DNA from: an uncultured Pirellulaceae bacterium
Lineage (GTDB): Bacteria > Planctomycetota > Planctomycetia > Pirellulales > Pirellulaceae
Assembly: GCA_905480235.1 (NCBI GenBank)
Contig: CAJQPP010000078.1
Location: forward strand, 1-64,000
Direction of reading: 5' to 3'
Length of the DNA: 64,000 nucleotides
Position 1 is the first letter of the stretch. Each line of letters begins with the position of its first letter. Below are positions 1-9,832 of the stretch, piece by piece. The notes below the pieces were generated by a model that did not search any database, was not told the DNA's origin, and saw only the letters and a program-made list of their open reading frames with translations. The position numbers and the translations under genes are program-made.

Positions 1-1
1 G

Positions 2-1597
2 ATCTGCATGATGCCGGTCCCTGCCACAGCTCAAAACCCCAGCGTGGGGATCCGACAAGCTGCCGCAGATGCCCAACCAGAACTGAATCAAGTCATTGAT
101 GCAGGCAAAGCCTTGGAACTACAAGGTCGGTGGGGCGAAGCTTTGGCTCATTACCAAAGCGCTTTGAAGGTGATTCCCGATAACCGGCAAATCAAAACTC
201 GTCGATCGATCGCCCGAATCCACTACGATCTCAATCGCCGTTACGCCGATTCCAAGTACATTAAATCGCTCCCGAACATGTCGGGCACCGCCGCGTTGAA
301 CATGTATTCGGAGATCCTCCTAAAAATACAATCCTACTACGTCAATCAACCGAATTGGGACAACATCCTGAGGCACGGTTTGGCGTGCATGGAAATTGCC
401 TTGTCCGATCCCAAGTTCGTGAAGCTAAACCTTCCCGAGGTCGATCCGGTCAAAATCCAACCCGCCATCGATGAAATGAACTCGGTGTTATCCCGGTATG
501 AGATCCGCTCACGCCAAGATGCCTTTACGGTAGCCAGTACGGTATGTCGCAACATGCAGCGGAATCTGGGCATGCCTTTCCAATCAACGGTTTACGAATT
601 CACTTGCGGAGCGATCATCGCCCTCGACCCCTACTCGGCCTTTATGACCAGTAATCAGTACGGGGAGACGATGTCCCAAATCGAAGGTAACTTTGTCGGC
701 TTGGGTGTTGAGCTCAAAACGTTTGATGATCACCTGCTTATCGTTAACGTGATCGCCACGGGACCTGCCGGTAAGGCCGGGCTTCGTTCGAACGACAAGA
801 TCGTGTCCGTCGACGGAAAGACCGTCGTATCGACAGGTGGTGATCCTGCCGCCGACGCATTGCGAGGTGTGGAAGGTAGCCAACTCAATTTGGGGATCGT
901 TCGCGACGACGGAACTCAGATAAAACTCCGACTGGAGCGGCGGAGGGTCGAAATCCCCAGCGTCGAAAATGTGCGTATCGTAGATACCGCGGATGGTGTC
1001 GGTTATTTGAAACTCTCAAGCTTCCAAAAAACCACCGCGCGAGATTTTGATGCTGCTCTGTGGAAACTTCACCAACAAGGGATGCGTTCGTTAATCGTAG
1101 ACGTGCGTGGCAACCCCGGCGGACTGCTCAACTCCGCCGTCGAATTGTCGGATCGATTCCTTGAAAATGGAGTAATTGTATCGACGAGAGGCCGCAATCC
1201 CCTGGAAGATTATGTCCACCGTGCCAAACGCAATGGCACCTGGAAAGTACCGCTCGTCGTATTGATCGACGGGGACTCGGCCAGCGCCAGTGAGATCTTC
1301 GCCGCCGCTATCGCGGATCACGACCGGGGCTCCATCGTGGGTCAACAGAGCTACGGAAAAGGTAGCGTCCAAGGGATCTTCCCGCTGAATACGGGTGGGG
1401 GTGGTGTCCGACTGACAACCGCCAAGTTTTACTCACCTGATGGCTCACCCATCAACCAAGTCGGTGTCCTGCCTGGCGTTCCCGTACAGGTGGTAGCACG
1501 CAACAGTCCACAAACTGGGCAAAGCCAGGCCAGCGAAGCGGTGGACGACATCATGCGAGTTGGTATCGCAACGGCGAAACGCGAATCAAGCAAATAG
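2..1597 (+). CDS. S41 family C-terminal processing peptidase with N-terminal TPR-like region and PDZ domain (5' end outside window)
   Basis: Frame is open to the window edge; 'PVPATAQ' looks like the end of a signal peptide. PDZ-like 'GLGVELKTFDDHLLIVNVIATGPAGKAGLRSNDKIVSVDG'; S41 core 'VDVRGNPGGLLNSAVELSDRFL' and Ser/Lys region 'DGDSASASEIFAAAIADHDRGSIVGQQSYGKGSVQ'. Confidence 0.9.
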   Translation: MCMMPVPATAQNPSVGIRQAAADAQPELNQVIDAGKALELQGRWGEALAHYQSALKVIPDNRQIKTRRSIARIHYDLNRRYADSKYIKSLPNMSGTAALNMYSEILLKIQSYYVNQPNWDNILRHGLACMEIALSDPKFVKLNLPEVDPVKIQPAIDEMNSVLSRYEIRSRQDAFTVASTVCRNMQRNLGMPFQSTVYEFTCGAIIALDPYSAFMTSNQYGETMSQIEGNFVGLGVELKTFDDHLLIVNVIATGPAGKAGLRSNDKIVSVDGKTVVSTGGDPAADALRGVEGSQLNLGIVRDDGTQIKLRLERRRVEIPSVENVRIVDTADGVGYLKLSSFQKTTARDFDAALWKLHQQGMRSLIVDVRGNPGGLLNSAVELSDRFLENGVIVSTRGRNPLEDYVHRAKRNGTWKVPLVVLIDGDSASASEIFAAAIADHDRGSIVGQQSYGKGSVQGIFPLNTGGGGVRLTTAKFYSPDGSPINQVGVLPGVPVQVVARNSPQTGQSQASEAVDDIMRVGIATAKRESSK

Positions 1598-2030
1598 CGT
1601 CGTGTCATGTCTGATTGCCTGTAGGTTGGGTGGGCCTTACCGCCCGCTTTGCCGTTCAGCACCCCTTGCGGGTATCCACGGACCAAACTGCGTGGCCCTT
1701 AGCCAAAATGGCGTTGCTTTCCAGCCCGCTCGCCGGAATGGCTGCCGCCGACCTCGATAAACGCCGAGCAGTCAAATACGGACTTCCGCGACCCCGGCCG
1801 TCCTCGTTTAGGCGCAGCCTTGCAACGCCAAACGCATGCTGGCACTCTCTTCGCCAGCACTTGTGGTAAACCTTGCTTATTAAGTGAATCATAACTGATT
1901 TACTAATGAGTTTGATGAATCTGGGTCGATGAGTTGTAACACCTGTACCCGTTGTGCAGGCATCATGCGCACGTCGTGTTGTTCCAATATGACGTGCCCG
2001 GAGTTTGCAGTCATCGACCAGGAGTTATCG

Positions 2031-5000
2031 ATGAAAAGTAGTTTGCGTCTCGTATGCATTGCGGTATCCGTGCTTTGCACGCTGTTTGGTCACAGTCACG
2101 TGGCTGGACAAACCATGGGTGACGGTTATTTTGCCAATACCGCACCGGTGCAAGGAATGACTGATATCAACATAGCGTGGCCCGGTAGAGTGTGGGTTCA
2201 AGCGAACCTCGCCGACCAAGGATTAGGCTATAGAGGCACCTACTTTACGGTAGGAACCAAGCAGCACCTGTTTCAGGACAACCTGGACGGTCGATGGTTG
2301 CTTGAAGCCCGAGGCCATATCGGAACCGAATCCGACAATGGTGGCTGGTTTGCCAACATTGGTTTGGAGCGTGTCTTTTCGATTCAAGCGGCGGGCGCTG
2401 AAATCACGACCGGTATCTGGTTTGACTGGGACGAAGACTTGCAGGGTGAGTTTGCTCACTCGATGCAGGCTCTGAGTGCTAACCTTTCGGTTGAGACTGA
2501 CAGTTGGATGGCGTACGGAAATGGCTATTTCCCGATCGGCGACACTGACTATCAACTCGCAGAAGACTGCTTTTTGAATAATTTACTGGTAACCCAACCC
2601 GGAATTGACTCTGCCTTGCAGGGTTTCGATGCCATGTTGCTGGCCAAACCTTCTGGTCTTCGCCAAGTCAACGGAACGATCGGAATTGGTGGTTACAGCT
2701 ACAGCTCATCTCTGGTTGACAGTTTCGCTGGTATTCGTGGTCGCTTTGGCATGCAACTCAATGGCGGAATGATCGTCCAGGGTGAGCTGAACCATGATGA
2801 CCGCTTTGACATTACGGGCGTCCTGCAACTCGGTTGGATGTTCGGTGCCGGAGCCAAGGGTACTGAGTACGGCCTTTTGGGTAATGACCTGGAGCCTACA
2901 CTCAGAAACGATCACGTCGTTCGATTCCAACAGGATCTGGAATTGGCGATCGACCCCGACACAGGTCGCGCTTACAACGTTTATCACGTCGACAACTTGG
3001 CATCCCCAGGTGGAGACGGTTCCTTCGAGCGTCCGTTTGACAATCTAGCAGCTGCCGAGACGGCTTCCATTGCCGACGACATCATCTTCGTTAACGAAGG
3101 CGGTGGCTCGACCCGCAACATGGATCAAGGAATCACGCTGAAAGAAGGCCAATTACTACTGGGGGATGGCGTTGCTCATCTCATCCCACTTGCCGACGGC
3201 ACGAATTTCATTCTTTGCAACGACCTCGACGGTTTACTCCCAAGTATCACCAACTCGTTTGGTGCCGCGGTTGAACTGGCCGGACGCAACACGGTTCGCG
3301 GTTTCAATATCGACGGTAACGCGGGCAACATCATCAATGGTATTCGCGGCGACTCCGGATCCACGATGATCGATGGAATCATCGAAAACAACAATATATT
3401 CGGCACCATTTTGGATGGCGTCTATCTGGAAAATATTGGTGGCGACTGGACTTTTGCCAACAACACAATTCGCGGCAATTCGCCAGCGGATGTTCCCGGT
3501 GGCCGCAACGGTATCAGTATCAACAATGCTGTAGATCCATTGGGTACCTTCTTGTTCCTCGAGAACGACATTTCATGGTGGAACCAAGATGGTGTCAGCA
3601 TGGATAACTTTGACGCCCTAGCCGTCACCTTTATTGACAATGCGACGTCCAACAATGGCGGTCATGGCATCAGCCTGACCAGTCACAACAACACAGCGGG
3701 TGCGGGCGTGATCGTGAATTTCCTCGATACGGAAATCGCCAATCTCGACGCCACCATATCAACATCGACGCCTACCGCGCTCCGAAACACATTGGCCGGG
3801 ATCAACCTGGAGGGTGTCTCGGGAGATATCACTTTCTTGAACATGGAAATCCGGGAGAACCAACAAGCCGGTATCCAAATGACAGATGTGACCACTCCCT
3901 TGTTTGGCCAGGAAGTGTTCATTGGAGCAGAAGGGGCTGGCTTAAGCATCTTTGATTCTAACGCGGTGGGAACTGAATTCGCACAGATCTACAGCGATCT
4001 GGGCGTGCCCACTCCCAACGGTATTCAAAACTTGACGATCACCGATTCCTCCATCTTCAATGGCGGAAACGGCATCTCTGCTCAAGCATCGAACGTGGGT
4101 GCCGTTTTGAACACGTCGATTGTTGATAACTTAACAATCTCTGGCAACGCCGCTGATGGCATCAAGCTTACGGCCTTCGATGGTGGAACGCACCGTGCAT
4201 TGGTTGAAAACACCGGCACTGCTTTAGAAATCGACAGCAATAACGGTAACGGCATTAACATCAACAGTTTTGGAACGAGCTCGCTGTCCTTGGTGGAAGC
4301 GACCATCCATAATGTGAACGTTACCGATTCCGGCTTCAATGGAATCAACGCCGACGTCGTGGAAAATGGTCAAGCCATTGTGGCTGCCTCGGCTAGTAAC
4401 ATTGTCGGCGGCATCGATGGAATTGGAATCAATGTTCAGAACACCGCTTCGACATCGGTCAGTGTCTTTAACTTCGACGATCTAAATATCCAAAGTGTTG
4501 TGGACGACGGTATTGGTCTCAACGTGGGAATCAATTCGTTCGCTGACATGACGGTTCAGAACAGCGTGCTCAGCAATGGCCTGCTGGGAGCTCCTGCCGG
4601 AAACCATGGCATCCAAGTCACCGCGATAGGCTCAACCGCCACCGCAGACGTCGATACCCGAGTCCGCTTGAACATTACGGGGAATTTGATTGAGGCCTTT
4701 AACTCCGGTGACGGGATTGGCATCCTGGCCGGCGGAGATGCTCATGTGCTCGCGGAAATTGAGGCCAATAACATAATCGGTAACGGCTTTAACAACGATG
4801 TCTTACCGTTTGGTGATGGCATTAACATTACTTCCGTCGATGAAGCACAGGTCTTCACACGGGTTGTCAACAACCTGGTAACCGGTAATGCGGAACAGGG
4901 ATTACGCCTCAACACAGCCGGCGAAGGTTCCATCACCGCGGTGGTTGTAGGTAATAACATGGCAGGGAATGACCTCGGCGAAGACGCCGGAAACGACCCC

Positions 5001-5276
5001 ACCATCGACAACAACATCGCCGACATGGCGGCAGTGAACGCCGTGAGTGGGAATATCTGCTTGGCCATGACCAACAACTTCTTCACGCTGGATGTGGTCT
5101 TGAACAATCTCTCGGGACCTGGCAACTTCCTGTTTGAGCGAAATGGATTGACGGTGTCGGAACCTCAGCTGATATTCCTGCCGAACATCGCGGCCTTCAG
5201 CATCGGTACCTTCAGCCTTGTCTGTGACCCGGCGATTGACGCCGAAGCAGCCATATTTGATACGCTGTTCCCTTAA
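2031..5276 (+). CDS. Exported protein: N-terminal beta-barrel-like domain followed by right-handed parallel beta-helix passenger
   Basis: Signal peptide MKSSLRLVCIAVSVLCTLFGHSHVAGQ from ATG 2031. Amphipathic strand-rich N-third, then 'VDNLASPGGDGSFERPFDNLAAAE' (typical beta-helix entry) and many 'NNNIFGTILDGVYLENIGG / NGGHGISL / GNGISAQ' rungs. Confidence 0.8.
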   Translation: MKSSLRLVCIAVSVLCTLFGHSHVAGQTMGDGYFANTAPVQGMTDINIAWPGRVWVQANLADQGLGYRGTYFTVGTKQHLFQDNLDGRWLLEARGHIGTESDNGGWFANIGLERVFSIQAAGAEITTGIWFDWDEDLQGEFAHSMQALSANLSVETDSWMAYGNGYFPIGDTDYQLAEDCFLNNLLVTQPGIDSALQGFDAMLLAKPSGLRQVNGTIGIGGYSYSSSLVDSFAGIRGRFGMQLNGGMIVQGELNHDDRFDITGVLQLGWMFGAGAKGTEYGLLGNDLEPTLRNDHVVRFQQDLELAIDPDTGRAYNVYHVDNLASPGGDGSFERPFDNLAAAETASIADDIIFVNEGGGSTRNMDQGITLKEGQLLLGDGVAHLIPLADGTNFILCNDLDGLLPSITNSFGAAVELAGRNTVRGFNIDGNAGNIINGIRGDSGSTMIDGIIENNNIFGTILDGVYLENIGGDWTFANNTIRGNSPADVPGGRNGISINNAVDPLGTFLFLENDISWWNQDGVSMDNFDALAVTFIDNATSNNGGHGISLTSHNNTAGAGVIVNFLDTEIANLDATISTSTPTALRNTLAGINLEGVSGDITFLNMEIRENQQAGIQMTDVTTPLFGQEVFIGAEGAGLSIFDSNAVGTEFAQIYSDLGVPTPNGIQNLTITDSSIFNGGNGISAQASNVGAVLNTSIVDNLTISGNAADGIKLTAFDGGTHRALVENTGTALEIDSNNGNGININSFGTSSLSLVEATIHNVNVTDSGFNGINADVVENGQAIVAASASNIVGGIDGIGINVQNTASTSVSVFNFDDLNIQSVVDDGIGLNVGINSFADMTVQNSVLSNGLLGAPAGNHGIQVTAIGSTATADVDTRVRLNITGNLIEAFNSGDGIGILAGGDAHVLAEIEANNIIGNGFNNDVLPFGDGINITSVDEAQVFTRVVNNLVTGNAEQGLRLNTAGEGSITAVVVGNNMAGNDLGEDAGNDPTIDNNIADMAAVNAVSGNICLAMTNNFFTLDVVLNNLSGPGNFLFERNGLTVSEPQLIFLPNIAAFSIGTFSLVCDPAIDAEAAIFDTLFP

Positions 5277-5299
5277 ACGGCCGAAGCTAACCAACGATC

Positions 5300-5334
5300 A
5301 AAGCCCTGCCAAAACCGGTGGGGCTTTTTTTTGC
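5300..5334 (+). terminator. Rho-independent terminator
   Basis: AAAGCCCTGCCAAAACCGGTGGGGCTTTTTTTT: imperfect GC stem followed by a T-tract just after stop 5276. Confidence 0.8.
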
Positions 5335-5349
5335 ATTTAAATTTGGTCA

Positions 5350-5856
5350 TTACTCCCCCTCACCCGAGAGCGTAGGCAAAACATTGACCAAATCCTTTAG
5401 TGGTACTTTGGACAAGTAACTTCGCCGCGAGCGTTTCATAAACACCAGCCAGCGATCGCCAGACGATTCCACATGAAAGGCTTCCCAGCGTCCGGCTCCG
5501 GCTTCGTTCAAAGAAGATTCCAATAACGCCAAATCGTTTTTGGCAAAATCCAATGTCTGATACTGCCAGTCCCCCTGCGCCTTCCAGTCGTCCGCCACCC
5601 AATCCTTGAGCGACTTTGCCGTGGTCAATCCCTGATCACTGGCTGCTTGATACATGCCATTTAACCAGTCGCCTGTACTCTGAATGGTCTGCGAACCGGT
5701 ATCCACGGCCGACCCCAGGGGATCAGCGGTCCAACCATTGCTTTCTGCCGCAACTGCCTCGGGCGTTGCGTTTTGCGTGACCGGAATCTGCTCGGTTTCC
5801 TGACAGCCCACCAACATCAAACTGAAAATCGAGAACCAACTTAGTCGATACATCAC
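5350..5856 (-). CDS. Putative lipoprotein
   Basis: MMYRLSWFSIFSLMLVGCQETEQ: signal peptide with lipobox LVGC; no recognised domain. Confidence 0.7.
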   Translation of the reverse strand: MMYRLSWFSIFSLMLVGCQETEQIPVTQNATPEAVAAESNGWTADPLGSAVDTGSQTIQSTGDWLNGMYQAASDQGLTTAKSLKDWVADDWKAQGDWQYQTLDFAKNDLALLESSLNEAGAGRWEAFHVESSGDRWLVFMKRSRRSYLSKVPLKDLVNVLPTLSGEGE

Positions 5857-6056
5857 AAACTCCTTGGTCAGTAAGCGGCAGGAGTCGTAAGAAATCCCAC
5901 CATTTCTCGCCTCAAACGGTCAAAACAGATTATTGAGCGCGGTTGAATTGCCGAATCAAACGGATTCTTGAGGAATCGCTAACCCGACATTGCCCGTTTG
6001 TGCCCATTATCAGTATCCTTGGGGATAAGAAACGAAACAAGATTGCCGGAAGACCC

Positions 6057-6548
6057 ATGACAGAATTTGACGAACAACTAAAACAGGCTATTCAACGAGG
6101 CCTCAAAACCAACGAAGCCAGACAACGAGAAGCGGCCAAGCAGCAACTGAATGCCGAAGACTTGAAACGCCGCCATACCGAATTCCGACTGGGAATCTCT
6201 GAGCGGATTGAGAAGACGCTGCAAACGCTGATCAATCAACTGCCAGGCTTCGAATACGAGAACATTTACGGGGACCGGGGCTGGGGAGGTGCCGTGCTAC
6301 GAGACGAGCTGAGTATCGCGCACGGGAAACGCACCAACGTCTACAGCCGCTTGGAGGTTACGGTAAAACCGTTTACAGAACTGGGCATCGTCAACATGAA
6401 TGCCAAGGGCACGATCAAGAACAAAGAAATGTTCACGCGCCGTCACCACGACCCGGTGCAAGAGGCCGACATGGATCAATTTTTGACGATGGTTGACCGT
6501 TGGGTATTGGAATTCGCCCAACTGTACACCGCCGCCGACGCCGTCTGA
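6057..6548 (+). CDS. Hypothetical protein
   Basis: ATG at 6057 (MTEFDEQLKQAIQRGLKTNEARQ) preferred over the upstream start of the ORF track; coherent charged sequence. Confidence 0.65.
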   Translation: MTEFDEQLKQAIQRGLKTNEARQREAAKQQLNAEDLKRRHTEFRLGISERIEKTLQTLINQLPGFEYENIYGDRGWGGAVLRDELSIAHGKRTNVYSRLEVTVKPFTELGIVNMNAKGTIKNKEMFTRRHHDPVQEADMDQFLTMVDRWVLEFAQLYTAADAV

Positions 6549-6591
6549 AAAGGACGCCAGAATAAAACCCACGAGCAACATCCTGATACCC

Positions 6592-7569
6592 ATGCGCCAC
6601 CGCAGCCTCAAAACCAAATCGACCATGCCGAGACGAGCCTGCCGGGCATTAGGAACGGTAGTTTGGATAATCTTGGGTGGCGTCTTTTTAATCGGCACGG
6701 TCTATGTGATTGCTCAATCGGCCCTGCAGGAAAAATCGGACCCGCACCTCAAAGCGCCTCCAATCACCAAGAGTCAATCAAGCACAGGCGTCGATGGCGA
6801 ATCCGAAGTACGAAACAGCTTTACTGATCGCCTTTTCCAAACAACGGAAAACCCCCCCGACAACCCCTTGGAGCCGGCGCTGGAAATTGCCCGTATGGGA
6901 TTGGAAAAACTTCGCCGAGAGGTTCATGGTTACAAAGCCATGATGGTCAAACGCGAACGGCTTAATGGAAAATTGCTGGGCGAAGAAATCATGTCCGTGA
7001 AGGTACGGCATGCCAATCCTGAAGAGGGCATCAACAAGGCGTTTTACGTTCATCACCTGAAACCGCAATCGATGACAGGCCAAGAAGCCATTTGGGTCGA
7101 AAACGAAAACGACGGAAAACTGGTGGCCCACGGTTCCGGGTTGCAAAAGCTGATCACCGTCAATCTCGACCCGGACAGCTGGTTGGCCAAACGGGGCAAT
7201 CGATACCCGATAACGGAACTCGGGATCGAAACGCTGTTGTTGCGGATGATCGAGAAAGGCGAACGGAGTCTCCAACTCGCTTCCCCCTGCCAGGTTGAAT
7301 ACTCACGGGATATTGAGCTGGATGGAAACCCCATCACATTGATCACGATCACGCACCCCGAGCAGCACGATGATCTGGATTTTCACATTGCGAAAATATA
7401 TATCGACGACACACTGCAACTGCCGGTCGGTTACGAAGGGTACGTTTGGCCCGAGGAAGAAGGGGGTGAACCCGTCTTGATTGAGCGTTATTTTTACAGT
7501 GATCTGGAAATCAATCCTGGTCTAACCGATGCCGACTTCGATCCTGAGAACCCGGATTACGAGTATTAG
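6592..7569 (+). CDS. DUF1571 domain-containing protein
   Basis: N-terminal TM; 'GYKAMMVKRERLNGKLLGEEIMSVKVRH...QEAIWVENENDGKLVAHGSGLQKLITVNLDP' resembles DUF1571. Confidence 0.75.
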   Translation: MRHRSLKTKSTMPRRACRALGTVVWIILGGVFLIGTVYVIAQSALQEKSDPHLKAPPITKSQSSTGVDGESEVRNSFTDRLFQTTENPPDNPLEPALEIARMGLEKLRREVHGYKAMMVKRERLNGKLLGEEIMSVKVRHANPEEGINKAFYVHHLKPQSMTGQEAIWVENENDGKLVAHGSGLQKLITVNLDPDSWLAKRGNRYPITELGIETLLLRMIEKGERSLQLASPCQVEYSRDIELDGNPITLITITHPEQHDDLDFHIAKIYIDDTLQLPVGYEGYVWPEEEGGEPVLIERYFYSDLEINPGLTDADFDPENPDYEY

Positions 7570-7781
7570 CGACCCGCTAATTGCATCATCACCCCGAAAA
7601 TCGGTACTTCTACCGCCCAGCCGGCTTCCCACACCCAGGCAACTGTTGCAGGGGCAGGACCGCCGGTCTATCTTGAAATAAGGGTCGGAGACAGATTACT
7701 GTTGATTCCAACCCCAGCGATATTCAGTCGCTACGCGCATCTTTTGCATCGCGTTGTTCGTTAAAACCAAGGAGTTTGAAA

Positions 7782-9464
7782 ATGAGTCGTTTGCTTATCC
7801 CAGGAATCATGGCCATCGCCTTCCTGCTGCCAGCATTATCGGCAAATGCCCAATCGGGTTCGGAAACCGAAGACCTCTATGGTCAGGGTGTCCACGCCTT
7901 CTTCGCCGGCCAAGTCGAAGAAGCTGCCAACATTTTTGGGCAGGCGATTGAACAAGGCTCGACGGACCCTCGCATCTATTACTTTCGTGGTTTAACGATG
8001 GCAGCCAGCGGTGATATGGAATCAGCCAATAACGATTACATGGCCGGCGCATTAATCGAAGTCTCGCCCCAAAACCGCCACTTCGATGTCGGTGTTGCGC
8101 TGGAAAGAGTTCAGGGTAAAGCTCGCATGCAAATCGAAAGAGCCCGCCGGGAAGCGCGATTCTTGGCCGAACAAATCCGCAAGGGAAATGCCGAATTGAG
8201 CGCCGAAGATAGGGCCAAGACGCCAGTGATTCCCGATGCCGTTCCCAAAACGGCAAAGCCCATCAAATCCAACCTGCCCGACGTCGCTGGTGTTGTGAAT
8301 CCAGGCACGCCGTTCGACGCACCCTTAGCGGCAAGAACTCAAAAAGTTATCGAAAAGGTTGCCCCGCCGACCACGACACCCGTCGCGCCAACCGCCGATG
8401 ACGATCCCTTTGGCGGCGGCAACGCCTCGCAGCCGGAACCGATGGAGGATGATCCCTTCGGTGATAATGACTCGAGTCAACCCAAAACCAAGGCTACTGA
8501 TGACGATCCTTTTGGTGACAGTGAATCCAGCAATTCCAGTTCACTGGCCACAGTTGCTTTTGAAATTCGCATGGCCGAGCTAATGAAAAACCCGCTGGCG
8601 GATATGGCAAAAGGAACGATGGAAAGCCAAGCCGCGGCAGTTCCAGGAGCAGGGGACATTGAAAACATCAAACATATTTGGGGTGCGGTGCAGCTTCCCA
8701 ATAAACTATCCGATCTGCAATCGTTGACGGAGGAGTCCGAATTAGGCGCGCTGCCGATGGAAATGCTAATCCAAGTTGAAATGACCGATGCTGCAGCGAC
8801 CGATGCCATGATTGCCATGCTCGCCGACGACTCCAACGAAGTAACCAAGGATGGAAAAAAATACTACACGCCCAAGGATGGCCCCAGCAATATAATGGCA
8901 CGTAAAACGTCGGATACCACCATGGTAATCGCCACCACTAACTACCTCAACGCAAGTGCTGACGAAGCACTCTTCTCCGCTGGTCTCAAACAAGCTTGGA
9001 ACACGTTCGCCGACGAACCGATCCGCATTGCTGTCGATCTTAAAACCGCCCGTCCTTTCATCGATGAAGGTATGGGAATGGCAAAGGGAATGGCTCCCCC
9101 AATGTTTCAAGGGATGCTCGGTTTGGTCGACAAAATGAATGACCTGAGAATCTCCATGGACTTCAAAAACGGCGGCAATTTAGTCGCACTCGGAATGAGC
9201 AGTGGGGATGACGATTCGGCCGAAGAAATACGTTCTGGAATCGATGGCCTACTCGGCATGGCTAAAATGATGGGTAGCTCACAAGTTGAATCGTTGCGCC
9301 AAATGGATGAAGGCATGGCCGATGTAGCATCAAAAGTGCTGGCATCTTTGCAAGCCAAGCGGAGTGGATCGGATGTACAAATCTTGATCCCAAAACCCGA
9401 GGGCTTTGACAAAGCAATGAATTCCGCCATGAATATGGGCGGCGGTGGTCCTGACGGTTTCTAG
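7782..9464 (+). CDS. Exported TPR protein with DDPFG-repeat linker
   Basis: Signal peptide MSRLLIPGIMAIAFLLPALSANAQ; TPR-like 'LYGQGVHAFFAGQVEEAANIFGQAIEQGSTDPRIYYFRGL'; acidic DDPFG linker; C-terminal domain of unknown function. Confidence 0.75.
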   Translation: MSRLLIPGIMAIAFLLPALSANAQSGSETEDLYGQGVHAFFAGQVEEAANIFGQAIEQGSTDPRIYYFRGLTMAASGDMESANNDYMAGALIEVSPQNRHFDVGVALERVQGKARMQIERARREARFLAEQIRKGNAELSAEDRAKTPVIPDAVPKTAKPIKSNLPDVAGVVNPGTPFDAPLAARTQKVIEKVAPPTTTPVAPTADDDPFGGGNASQPEPMEDDPFGDNDSSQPKTKATDDDPFGDSESSNSSSLATVAFEIRMAELMKNPLADMAKGTMESQAAAVPGAGDIENIKHIWGAVQLPNKLSDLQSLTEESELGALPMEMLIQVEMTDAAATDAMIAMLADDSNEVTKDGKKYYTPKDGPSNIMARKTSDTTMVIATTNYLNASADEALFSAGLKQAWNTFADEPIRIAVDLKTARPFIDEGMGMAKGMAPPMFQGMLGLVDKMNDLRISMDFKNGGNLVALGMSSGDDDSAEEIRSGIDGLLGMAKMMGSSQVESLRQMDEGMADVASKVLASLQAKRSGSDVQILIPKPEGFDKAMNSAMNMGGGGPDGF

Positions 9465-9491
9465 TACCGACCTGTTACCAAAAAACTTCCT

Positions 9492-9523
9492 AACTCCCCG
9501 AATTTACGTTCTGGGAGTTTTTT
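9492..9523 (+). terminator. Rho-independent terminator
   Basis: AACTCCC(N)GGGAGTTTTTTT shortly after stop 9464. Confidence 0.75.
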
Positions 9524-9832
9524 TATTGGGGTCCTTGGGAATCTTCGACCCGCCAACTCGGTCGATCCATTCTCCTCGCACGACTTGGCGACTGCCGGAC
9601 GCCTCGCCATCGTTGTTGGGCTCTTTCGCTTTCATCGGCGAATGCTTCGAGCCGCAAATAATTTGCTAGCAATGCCGCCAACAGAGGCTTTTGGGGGACT
9701 CTCAACTTTTGGCTTGCTGCCCTTTCACAGCGATCCTATACTCCGCCGCCCTAGATGGGGGAACATTTCGTATTCACCGCTGCGCTTGGGCACACTCCCT
9801 AGTACCAATATCCGGAACTTTTTCACAAGGAA

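Noticed and set aside
1615-1870. Possible dispersed repeat or gene remnant ('tgtaggttgggtgggccttaccgccc...') after the S41 protease
   Set aside because: Suggestive of a degenerate palindromic/REP-like unit, but no second copy is visible in the window; a genome-wide search would decide.
5943-6056. Upstream extension of the 6057-6548 ORF
   Set aside because: No composition support; ATG 6057 gives a more natural charged N-terminus.
7660-7712. 'aagggtcggagacagattactgtt' as the edge of a REP-associated transposase element
   Set aside because: Only a loose resemblance; no transposase or matching inverted end found.
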